From: an uncultured Anaerolineae bacterium
GTDB lineage: Bacteria; Chloroflexota; Anaerolineae; Anaerolineales; UBA11858
Assembly: GCA_937893815.1 (NCBI GenBank)
Contig: CALCSH010000552.1
Coordinates: 1 to 13,159 of the forward strand
Direction of reading: 5' to 3'
Length of the DNA: 13,159 nt
Position numbers and translations under genes: made by a program. How positions within the stretch are numbered: position 1 is the first letter of the stretch; each line of letters starts with the position of its first letter. Positions 1 to 12,000 of this stretch are shown here, in pieces. Under the pieces are notes generated by a model. The model did no database searches and had not been told where the DNA came from. It saw nothing but the letters and a program-made list of their open reading frames with translations.

Positions 1-3000
1 AGCTCGCTGACAGAGATCAAACAAGGTGCTGCCCTAAATATCAAAGCTGAAAGCGACTACGAAATTGACGCTTTGACCCCGAACGTTGCAGTTGGTGGCG
101 TATCAGCAGGTGCTTCAATTGTAGTAACAACCCTTAGTGGAGACACAATTGCTTTTATTGGTCCTGATACCAAAGTTGGGCAGTCTTCAGGAATTACGAT
201 TGGAGATGTAAACCTGATCGCCGATGCAGATTACGATGTGGAGGCTGATGCCTGGGTAGTTTCAGCCGGGATGGTAAACGGTTTCGCAGTCAATGTTGGC
301 TGGATCGATATTGATGCTGATGTATATGCATATATTGGAGATTCTGTGACAATCATTGCAACTGGGGATATAACGGTAAAATCAATTTCACAGACTGATG
401 CTGATACAGGCGTCTGGGGTGTGACCGTATCCACCGGAGTCTCCATGGGTGGCTCATTTGCTACGACAGAAATAACGTTGGATGTCGATGCAAATATTGG
501 AAAATACGCCGACATCAATACAAGTGGTGGAGATATCACTTTAGAAGCCGCGCATAATAAAAATGGTGGAACCACCAAAGCAGATGCAATGGCCTCAGGC
601 GGTGGTTTGTATGCTGGAAACGGTGCCTATGCAAAAGCCACTGTCGATGTATCGGTAGATGCAGAAATTGGAAGAGATACCAAGATTACCGCATCAGATG
701 ACATTTCTATTTTATCCGCTTCAAAGAATGACGCTGAAACTGATACAAATAGCATTACGATTGGTGGAATAGCGGTTGCGCCGCTCTTCTCAGTGACGAA
801 ATTAGACTATGATACCCACACGACCGTAGGGTTAGGAGTAACCCTATCAGCTGGGAAAAATATAAACTTACGCGCAACAGCAGACTATACAGTAGATGCT
901 GATAGTGACTCAGGTGGTGGTGGCGCTATTGGTGCGATGTTTGCAGATTCTGAAGCTTCAATTTATTATGAAACATTAGTAAATATAGGCACTAATAACA
1001 TCATCACCGCTGGAGAAACACTGATTGCATATTCTCAGACCAGTGTAGAAGGTGTAGTTACCGCCGATGCATCTGGTGGAGGGGTAGGGGCCGGTGCGGA
1101 AGCAGGTGCCTCTTTGAGATTAGGATCTTCTTCAAAAGGTTCCACTGCGACAAAAACATCTACTGGCACCACTATTAGTGGCAAAAATGTCAAGTTAATT
1201 GCAGAAACTCCTCTCATTAAAGGTAAAGCAGAATCGGATGCCATTGTAGGTGGGTTAGTTGGCGGAACAAATTCTGATGCATCTATAAACGTATCTGATA
1301 TTACTCAAGTGATTGTCGGAACTAACAACAAGATCACAGGAACTGAAGTGATCGAATTCAGAGCTGAGCACTTGCAACTGGATACATTTGTGGATGCCTA
1401 TGCTCTTACCGCCGCAATTGGTGGTGGTAGCTCGGATGCAGGAAATAATATCAATACAAAAGCTTTCGTAGATTTACCAGATAGCGTTGTATTGATTACT
1501 CGTGACCTCAGCATAGCTGCCAGAAGTACAGTTGACCAATACCGCAAAGAATCTGAAATGGATGGCATCGGCCCTGATGATAAAAGCGGCAAACTCGCTC
1601 CTGTCCGTGAAATCAACCTTGAAGCTGATATCGTCATTTTCTCAAACCCCCACATCATCTGGCGTGCCGATGGCAGTATATATCGCAATGAATATGCACA
1701 ACAAGTTGGTTTTAACACAACTGATTATGATGCCGGTTTTGAAGTTGGTGATATTAAGCTAAACGATGATAATCGCGGCACAATCAGTTTAGATATCAAT
1801 GAAATAAAACATAAAGAACTGGATGCAAGTGGCACTGGGATTATTAAAGGTACCAAGACCAACCTTCAATTTGCATTTGAATATGTAAAAATAGAACAGC
1901 ATTATGATGGGGTCTATGATGGAAGTACATTGCCACTGACCGTCAATGATATTGATGTCATTTATCGTGGCACACAACCAGACGTAACCTTTGAAGCTCT
2001 GACAGTCTCTTATTCAGATGATGACTGGGTTACTCACCAAGGTCATGGGTTCAAAAATGGTCAGATTCTTACCTACGTTACAGAAAATGGCGTACTGTCT
2101 GGTTTGACAAATGGTGAACAATATTATGTTGTTAGTGTTGAAGAAGATAAATTTAAAATTTCCAAAGAAATGGGCGGGAACAATATCGATTTGAAGTTAG
2201 GGTCCGGGTCTGGTAACTTGCAGACCGGCCATTATTTCTTGTGGGGAACTGATACGGCAAGTTTCACAAATACTGATGATGATTGGGTTACTATCCAAGA
2301 CCATAGCTTCGTCAATGGCCAAGAGTTGGTTTATGGAACAACCGGAGATGATACGACTAATGCGCTCAGTGGGTTGGAATTCGGAAAATCATACTTTGTC
2401 ATTGCAAAAGAAGATAATAAATTCAAGCTGTCTGGGACCAAGACAGGAACCACTCCAATTGACCTATCAACGGCTGGTGCAAGCTCCACAATAGGGCACT
2501 ACCTCTCCTGGGAAGATGATAATTTTAGTTTCGATTATACATTTGACCCCACCACATATGAAGAAACTACTGTTGAGCTGATCAAACACACCGAAACAAC
2601 ACGAACCGAAGAATCCCCAATCTATCTGCAAGGTGAAATCGTCAATCCTTATGGAAGCACCACGATCACCAATGGTATCGGGGATATTCTGATGGATACT
2701 TCTCAAACTCCATCACCACGAATACACACAAACGACCTCACTCTCGAAGCCCAGAAAGGCAAGATCGGAGATTATCGCAAAATCAATATCGAGATGGTGC
2801 AGTACTCTGATAGCCAAAGTGAAACAGTTTCTCCAAAACTGTCTGCAGAAGCTCGTGGAAATATAAACCTGGCATTAGGCACCCGGCGCTATACCCCGAA
2901 CACCGACAACATTACTGTATCCGTTGTAAAAATGACTGCTGGCGATGGCATCGATTTGCTCCTGAACGGGAGCAACGATATCGAGAGAAAAGAGATTAAG

Positions 3001-6000
3001 GTTGATGCAAAAGTTGTTTCCTGGAATTGGGTTAGCACAGCAGGACCAGCCAGTGTGTATAATTTCACGTCATTGGAAAATGGCAGCGCAAAAGATATAG
3101 TAATCAATTCGGCGGTGCTTACAGCTATCGGAAGTGCTAACACGATGGTGAGTGTTTCTGGCAACATGAAACTCTCCAGCGGTGGCCGACTTTACGCACG
3201 CATAACTGGGTTTATTAAACTAGTCGAAAAAGTGGGTTCGATTTTGGTAGCTGATATCAAATCTACCCGCTGGTACGTTGACCTGCGTGCTGTTGATGAC
3301 ATCGTAATTAATGGCGGCTTCGCAGCGCTTGATCTCAGTACACTTTTTGTGGACTATCTGGATGCTGATAGTGACAGTGGCAAGGTTACGCTAAATTATC
3401 TTGAAGGTATTGCTGCCAAAGTAGTGTTATATGGAGATGGCATTGCTGATCTCCTTTACGTAAATGATACCTGGGATACTGACAATGAAGATGGTTCCCT
3501 GGCAAATACCTGGCTGGACGGGATTAATGTAACATTGACCATGCTATCTGGTTTTGGAATGGCTGCTGGCGCAGGTGTATATATTGATCGTTTTGACAGC
3601 AAAATAGAAATATTGAATATTGATCTTGGTAGCGGTAAGAATAAGCTGACCGTTCGAGGCACAACTGCAACAACAACGATAGATATGGGAGAGGAAGATG
3701 ACATTCTGGATGTTGGGCCTGGTGCCGTTGAAAGCGCAGCTGGTATCACTGGAGATTTGTCCGATACAAAGATCCACGGCATGGGTGGCGAAATAACCTA
3801 TGATGATGATGCTGAAACATTATTTATTACTCTTGGTGCCGGGCAAGATGACTTCACTGTCAAAACCACGAACAAAAATGTTCACACAACCGTAAACAGT
3901 GGCGGCGGTAACGATTTGGTTACCGTTCAGAACACAGGCATAAATGGCATCTTAAATGTCTACGGTGGCTCTGGGATGGACTACATTGTTTTCCAGGATC
4001 ATAGTGGGGTCACGACGCTCAATGGTGATAATCAGAAAGACAATATCAACGATGTGGTACCTCCAGCCTGCGACGCACAGACAGAGCCCTGCCCAGGAGA
4101 TGATCGCTTCTTTATCCAAAAAGCTGATGGTAATTTGACAGTTTATGGCGGCGTAGGCGCAGATAAATATTTTGTTGCCAGTGGAGCTGATCAGAGTAGT
4201 TTCACAACTGGCGGCGTCTATGATGACACACTCTCTACATTTGGTAGCCTGAGTGGCAACCTGAATGGCGTCACAGGTAAATTGAAAGTTTATGGTAACA
4301 CTGCTGGAAATGGTGGCTATAAAGATCGTCTTTACGTTTACTCCGGATCAACCACCACAAACGGCGTGTTGAACGATAATCTCTTGACAGGTTTATCCAT
4401 GTCCAGTAATGGTAGCATCGAGTATGCAACAGTAGAAGAATTGCATATCAAATTGGGTATTGGCAATGATATTTTCACTGTTCGAGATGTGCCCAGTGGC
4501 GTTGAAGCAACAGTCTACGGCGGTGAAGGCACTGATACGCTCGAAGTTGGGAATACGACTAATTTGCTTGAAGAGATTGATGGCATTATTACCTTCAATG
4601 GTGAAGGTGGTACAGATAAGCTTAATGCTCATAATGAGGGCGCAATAGCTGATTGTAATGCTGATGTCAATTCAGATTGGGCTTGCGGCCAGATGACTGC
4701 AATCGGCATCAGTGGCCTGAATATGGACGATAACAATCTCGCCCAGGCACATATCTTCTACGCTAACAGGGCAGAAAACGGTACGATTTCCAGCACAACC
4801 GATTATGCCTATCTATACACCGGCATTGGTGCTGACCGAATTTTCATAGATAGTGCTGCTAGTGATACCCAACTTTATCTCGACACTGGCGTTGGAAATG
4901 ATACAGTCCGGGTTGAAGCTACGCCCTTTGGTCTGAATCCTGCCTCCCTGCGTCGGGTTGATTTTATTGCGGGCACAGTATACATTTATGGTGGAGAGGG
5001 AGAAGATTTTGTCATCATTAATGATAGCGGCGATGACAAGGTCAACGTTGGCCAATTTGAAAATGGCTATGTCAGCGGCCTGGGTATTACAGGGGCAGTA
5101 TATTTCGGCAATTCCTCAGAAAAACTGGAAATTGATCTCGGCGAGCAAAACGATACCTTTAGTGTACGCACAACTCCCTCTTATTTGATCACCACCTTGA
5201 AGATGGCTGGCGGATTTGATACCGTTCATGTTGGTAGCTCCAGTAACTCTCTGGATGATATTCAGGGCAAATTGATAGTTGAAGGCGAATTACCTTACTC
5301 CAATGATGCCCTCTTTTTCAATGATCGCGGCGATGCTGATAACAATACCTACACGATCAGCACTGCAGTTACCGGAACCATTCAGATACCTGATCCAAAT
5401 AATCCGACTGAGCTGATTGATTTGCCCGTAAATGAAACCACCCTCCAGCGCTCAGGTATTGCCGAGATCATTTATCTAACCATTGAGCAAGTTTCATTGA
5501 GCGCAGGTATGGGGGCAGATAATATTTACCTTAAGAGCACTCATCTGGAACTTGATCCACTGGGCGGAACAAATTCTATCTTTGCAATCAACGCCGGGGA
5601 AGGCGACGATAATATTCATTTGGAAGACAACAACTCATTAGATGGGCTTGATATCCGTGTGATGATCGATGGAGATGAAGGTGACGACTCTGTTCATTTT
5701 GATCACTCATCAAGTTCAGAAGCAAATACGCTCACCTTTATTGCCAAAGCTTTCTCTCAATTATTCCCTGACCAAACTGCAACCTGGTTGGCAAGCTTCC
5801 GAGCTTTGTTGAATGATAATAGCCTAAGCGATTCATCCACCTTTGGCTCGGTTTCACTTGGCCTTGTCTCTGATCCAACGAAACCCGTGATGGAAATGGA
5901 TGTAAACGTACGTGACGCCGAATTACGGGTTTTGTTAGGCGATAGCGACGATGTTTTCCGTTTGAGTGGCGGCACATTTGAAATGGCTCTGCGGGTGGAT

Positions 6001-9000
6001 GCGGCTGGTGGAAATGATACCTTCAACATCTCCGACGATGTTATCGCCCAAAAGAAAGTCACCCTGAATGGTGATGATGGAGACGATCTGGTCTTTGTTG
6101 ATTTCAGCAGCAAATCACCGAATGGCACCATCAGCAATATTGAATTCAATGGCGGAGCCAATAATGCTGTTGGCGACACATTGCGCTTTGCGGGTGATGG
6201 TGTATCCAGCGGAACCTATACGCCCAGCAGCACAACATCGCGGGCTGGCACGGTGGTGCTCAATGGCAATACTTTCACATTCACCGGATTAGAGCCATTG
6301 GTTGTTCATGGACTGGCTAATTTTGAAGTGGCAATGCCAGATGCACTTAGCGATCTGGCCGTAGAAACCATCGACCTGGCAGATTTAACCCTGACCAATC
6401 TGGTGCTACATTCTGTCAGTGTTGACGGCGTAATTAGTTGGCGGCAGCAAGTCAAACTAGCGGGCGTCAATTCCCCCGAACCAAAATCTTATGGCCAGGC
6501 AATTGCTCTGAGCCCAGATGGAAATACTCTGGTTGTTGGCGCTGACCGAATTGGCGAAACAGCCGGTGTTGTATTTGTTTATATCCGCAGTGGAAACACT
6601 TGGAGTGAGCAGGCCAAACTTTATCCCGGCGATCGTTTGTCCAATGGCGGCGGCGGGTTTGGTCGGGCAGTGGCGATTGATAATAATTTGCTGGTAATAG
6701 GTTCTCCTCAAGATATCAATAGAGGCTATGATACCGGAGCAGTTTATATTTATCGTTTGGTTAATGGAGCCTGGACCCAGGAATGGAAGCTGCGTGGTGG
6801 GAGCTCATATTATAAATTTGGATCAGCAGTTGATGTGGATAGTGCGAATAACCGCATTGCAGTGAGCGCGCCTGGAGCCAATAAAGTATATATTTACAAA
6901 TATGACGGTAGCCAATTGATCAATAAATGGCCGCAAAATGGCAGCTTTAGCGGCAGTGGAGAATTTGGCACATCACTAGATTTGATCAGTAACGGTTACA
7001 TCCTTGTGGGCGCACCCAGCGCCAACAGTACAGGTGAAGCCTATATTTTTGGTTATGACGGCAGCGATGCTTGGAGCAAGAGAGCCACACTAAAATCTGT
7101 CAGCCAGCAAAGCGGGGAACGCTTTGGTGCCGCAGTAGCCCTATATATCGACACCGATGTGGTTCGGGCGGTTGTAGGTTCTCCGAACTACAAGGGCGAA
7201 AATAATGAGCAAGGTGCAGCCTGGGTCTTCGAGGGTGGTAATCAATGGTGGAATATGGTCGCCCGCCTGACAGCCGATGGTGGTTTGCCTCCGGATGAAG
7301 CCACTCACGAAGGCAATGCTGGAGACCACTTTGGAGCCAGCGTAGCCCTTTATGATAATTATATTGCTGTTGGTGCGCCAGATTATGATGGCAATAGCGC
7401 CAATCAGGGCAAGGTCTATGTCTTTTATCGTCATGAACGCGCTTGCGGAGGTGCTTGTGACTCAGTGACCTGGACGCGTTCTCACAACCTGGCATCCAGT
7501 ACGCCAGCTGAAAGCGAGTTCTTTGGCAAGGCATTAGCACTAAACGATAAATTGCTGGTCGTAGGTGTACCTGGGTTCAATGAAACTGATGCTTCCAATA
7601 ATATTACTCGCGAAGGCATTGGAAATATTCGCACGTACACAACCGATGGACTTATGGATGTCAATGACGCCACCAATGGCGACATCGGCTTGTACCGTGC
7701 CGAAGCACTCAGCGGTGGTGATAATTTTGGGCGCAAGGTCATTTATGATCCAGGTAACAAAGAGTTATTGGTGTCGGCTTATGGTGAAAATAAAATTTAT
7801 GTGTACACAAATGAAGGCTTGTATTGGCGTTTGACCCAAACTATTATTCAATCAGGTGATTTTGGCTACGATATGGATAAGGATGGGAACAATCTGGTGG
7901 TAGGTGCGCCTGGAGCCAATAAATTCTATCTCTATCAGCGTGGTGGTTCCGGTTGGGTTTACAAGGCAACTGTAACTGGCCCGGCAGGAGTTAGCCGTTT
8001 TGGTGCCAGTGTTGCCATTGACGGATCCCGTATCGCAGTAGGTGCGCCGGATACCACCCTGTGGATCAGTTCCAGCGATCAACCAAAATCCGGCTACCAG
8101 CTGAATTTGGGTAAGGCCGGAGTGGCCTTTACTTATACCGGCAGCGGCGCCACTTGGTCCCAGGAAAAATTCCTTATGCCCTATGATGCTGGCTTGTACT
8201 TTACGACCTTCACAACCATCACCTCGGGCGGCACTCTGCTGGATAAGATGTTGTCTTTCGATGATGATGATGGCGATACGGATGATTACAAAGACTTCCT
8301 GGATACAAGCTCCAGCTCTACAAGAGTAAAGTTTTGGCTTGGATTAGACGATGCAGATACACTACCACCTGGGATGTACTGGTATCGGGATCCCAATCCG
8401 GATCGGGAAGCCACTTCATACGAAACTATTGAAACCACATACGCCATTCCGGAGAGCCCTCCGAATATATGCTTGGAAGACAATGATGACGATGATTTTC
8501 TAAGTGGCAATGATGGCTGGTGGTGTCACGCTGGCTATGATGATATTGCAACTTTCTCAACTTGGCGAGGCGTACATTCGGACTGGAATGATGATAATAA
8601 GGGCACCAAGATCGCGCCCCGTACAAAAGGGCAGGTAGAGGATACAGATGGTGCAGACGATGGCGGCATCTGGACGAATGATAGTTACACGGATTGGTTG
8701 GAGATTACTTCGGCAAATGGCGGGGATTGTAACTGCGCTGACGGTGTTCGGGTCTGGCCACATCCTGATGGTCGTCTTGAAGAAGACGAAAACGCGACTC
8801 TTTTCGGACGGACATTCAGTGGCCTGAATACTGCTGCCTTTGGCACCAGCGTTGAGGTGAGCGGGAGCAAAGTTTGGATCGGTACCGGAAGCAGTTTGGG
8901 TCGTCAATATAGTGTCGCGGATATCACAACTGCAAGCGTATATTCTGATTGGGATACCCCCTTCGGTAATCCGGTACGTACGGGTCTAAAAAATACCACC

Positions 9001-12000
9001 ACAAGTACAGAAGTTTGTGTAACCATATTTGGAACAGAGTATTGTGACACGATAGTTGAGACCACCCGTGAGGCAGAATATGCAGAAGGCTCTACAGCTG
9101 ATATTTTCTTCAATGGTGCCAGTGCAGATTGGCTCTCCGCTTATGCCAGCTATGTTTATAATGGCTTCTATACTGTAATGGGTGACCCCAGCACCAACCA
9201 AGCCAATTTATATGAAGGTACAACACACAAAGCTACTTTATACAGCGATGGTAATGTAAATAAATTTGGACACGGAGTCGCTTTCGTCAGCACCGGACAT
9301 TTCCTGGTGGGTACAGACAGTGCCGGAGAACTCTTCAATTACCGTCAGCGTGGCCCGAAGTGGAATTACGAAGCCACCACCATCCCGACGGCGTTGCCCA
9401 CAGCCAAATTCGGCGCCAGTGTAGATATCGATGGTTACACTGCCGTAGTTGGCGCTCCCCAGTATGATAATCGTGGTGTCGCTTTCATTTTTGAGCAAGA
9501 CCCGAACGCTGAAACCTGGTCTCTGAAGACTCAGGTGGAAGGGGCTGGCACAGGCACAGGCGACGACTTTGGCAGCGCGGTTGCCCTTGATAGTGGACGC
9601 CTGATCGTTGGTGCGCCAGATGCGAACTCTGGGAAAGGTGCAGCTTATCTCTTCGATCAGGTTGGCTCCTCATGGATCGAAAATATTCGCATCGCTCCGA
9701 CTGACCTTGCCTCCAGTGCGCATTTCGGCACAGCAGTTGATATTTACAAGGATGCTGCAGTTGTCGGCGCCCCCGGCATGAATGCAACCTACACATTCCA
9801 GAGGCAGAGTGGCACGTGGGCACAGGACGATAAACTGACGGGCAGCGCTGCTTTCGGTAGCAGTGTGGCGGTGGACGAGACAACCCTTATCGTAGGTGCT
9901 CCGGCGGCGAACAGCAATCAGGGCAACGCAGCAGTATACACCTTTGACGGAACCAACTGGAATTCCCAGGCAACTCTGACAGCAAACGACGGAGCGTCCG
10001 GACACAAGTTCGGCACATCCGTTGACCTGAGCATGGATACTGCCATTGGCGCGGTAGCAGTTGTGGGTGCGCCCGGTGCGAATTCTGTCTACACCTATAC
10101 CCGTAGCGGACAGAGCTGGTCGCAGCAGCAGAAGCTATCCCTCGGTGGGATCTTTACATACTACACGGTTGGCGCAGGCGATAACTTCGGCTTCGATGTT
10201 GCCATCGACAAGAATATCCTCGTGGTTGGCGCGCACAAAACGTCGATCTCACGCATTATCGGTGGCACGACCTTCACCTACGCAGATGAAGGCGCTGCGT
10301 TTGCCTTTGGTTTGAATGAAAGCAACTGGCAGTTGCAGACGGTGACCAAGCCGCTCTTCGGCTCAGATGGCTACAATCAGGACTATATTGGCTACTCGGT
10401 AGCAGTCAGTGGAACGTTGGCGCTGGCGGGTGCACCGCAGTGGGATGGACGTCCTGGCAACGCCATCGACACCGATGGGGCGGGCTATATATACATCACC
10501 GAGCTTTCTGCGCCGATGACGGTCACCCTGCCCCAGGCAGTCGAGACGATCATCGCTGGCGAACGCTCGAACAAGATCAGTGGAACGGTGGACGGTCACG
10601 AAATTGCGGACATCAGCTTCTTCGACGTCAAAGCGGTCTCGCTCCGCACCGAAGTTGGCAGCCATGACGATACGATCCGACTCGATAGCGACGGATTGCA
10701 GGCGTATGGCTTGCAGAATTTCAGCGTGCGAACGGGCGCAGGCGAAGATACCTTTACCATCGAAACCGATGACCTGAGCCTGCCGACCGAAGGCAAATAT
10801 GCCTCCGGCAATCTCAACGGATACACCGAAGGTCAGCCGCTGACCGAAGCCGAATCGGCTGAGCTCTACACCAAGATTTACACCAGTTTCAGTTATGACG
10901 GCGGCGTGAACAGCAGCACCGACAGCGTGATCTTCGCCACCAATTCTGACCTGACCCTCTCCGGCAACGCGCTGGTATCGCCAGTCAAGGGCAAACTCAA
11001 CCTGAGTAATGTCTACCACGTTATCCTGACAGCAGGCGAGAGCGACAATATCCTTCGCGCCAGCGGCTGGACAGGCAAGGTCTCGATGGACGGTAAGGGC
11101 GGCGACGACCGTTACGAACTTGATCTCAGCACGCTCTCTAATGCCGTTGTGACTGATAGCAGCAGTACCCCCGACGCGTTAGACGAACTGGTCATTTTGG
11201 GTTCCAATGGCAGTGACAGCTTCCTGCTCGAAAATACCTTCGTCAACGTCAGTGGCAATTCCATCGATGTTGCCTCCAGCGGAGCGGAACTAATTCGCAT
11301 TGCGGGGCGCATGGGCAACGACACCATCACCGTCAATCAGGTCAATATGAGCGATATCGCTCTCGACGGCATGGAAGGCAGCGACACCTACAATCTCAAT
11401 CTATGCGGCGCAAACGCCTCCGTGTTGCTCAAAGACAGCAGCGTTTGGGGCGACGACACCCTGCGCATCAACGGTAGCAGCGGCGACGATGCCATGACCG
11501 TCAGTGCAACCACTGCCACTTGTGGCGAGAACGTCATCATCCATTATGACAATTCCTTCGAGACCTTCGTTGTCGATGCCCTCGGTGGGCAGGATAATAT
11601 CGAGATTTTCGACAACCCCTGGAATGTCTACGGTTCATCTTCGATTTACGGCGGTGCTGGTGACGATGTAGTCATCGTCCGCGATGTCAACAAATACGGC
11701 TTATATCTCGATGCTGGCAGTGACGACGATAGCTACTATATCGCCAGTTCTCTCAGCGGGCCCCTCACAGCCACTGACAGCAGCGGCATCGACTTCATCC
11801 TCATTGATGCCCACTCCGCCAACGATCTCGCTGCCAGCTCCGCCCCCGAGATCACCCTCAACGGCAGCACCCTCTACAGCTTCTCCAGCTTCAACAACGG
11901 CACACTCAAAGTCACCGGCATCGAAGGCGTCAATCTGGATCTGAAAGATGGCGACGACTCAGTCAGCTTTAGCGGCTTGCCCACCAATGTCGCCCTCGCC

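Noticed and set aside
5326..5334. Arg-Gly-Asp (RGD) triplet that might bind integrins
   Set aside because: It sits at the 'ND.GD' turn that recurs in these modules (compare NDSGDD near 5020), so the triplet is most simply a chance Arg in a family turn.
5757..6179. Minus-strand open frame of 140 codons
   Set aside because: It is out of codon register with the sense frame but wholly covered by it. It shows no domain, no ribosome binding context that I trust, and a Ser/Pro/Arg-rich composition typical of antisense translation.
8257..8292. Possible EF-hand or dockerin-type calcium loop in the DDDDGDTDD run
   Set aside because: The spacing of acidic residues does not fit a 12-residue EF-hand loop, and no second loop or flanking helices are visible. 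Kept only as an acidic run in the insert.
9300..9900. Junction of two separate genes or a contig chimera at the composition change
   Set aside because: The frame is unbroken and FG-GAP blades of the same type lie on both sides of the change, so a simple gene junction is unlikely. A chimera cannot be excluded without reads and is stated as the alternative in the findings.
10363..11019. Minus-strand open frame of 218 codons
   Set aside because: It lies codon-on-codon opposite the giant frame, so its stops would need TTA, CTA or TCA codons on the plus strand, which are rare in the GC-rich 3' part. The translation has no recognisable domain, and the plus strand shows clear propeller and beta-roll modules.
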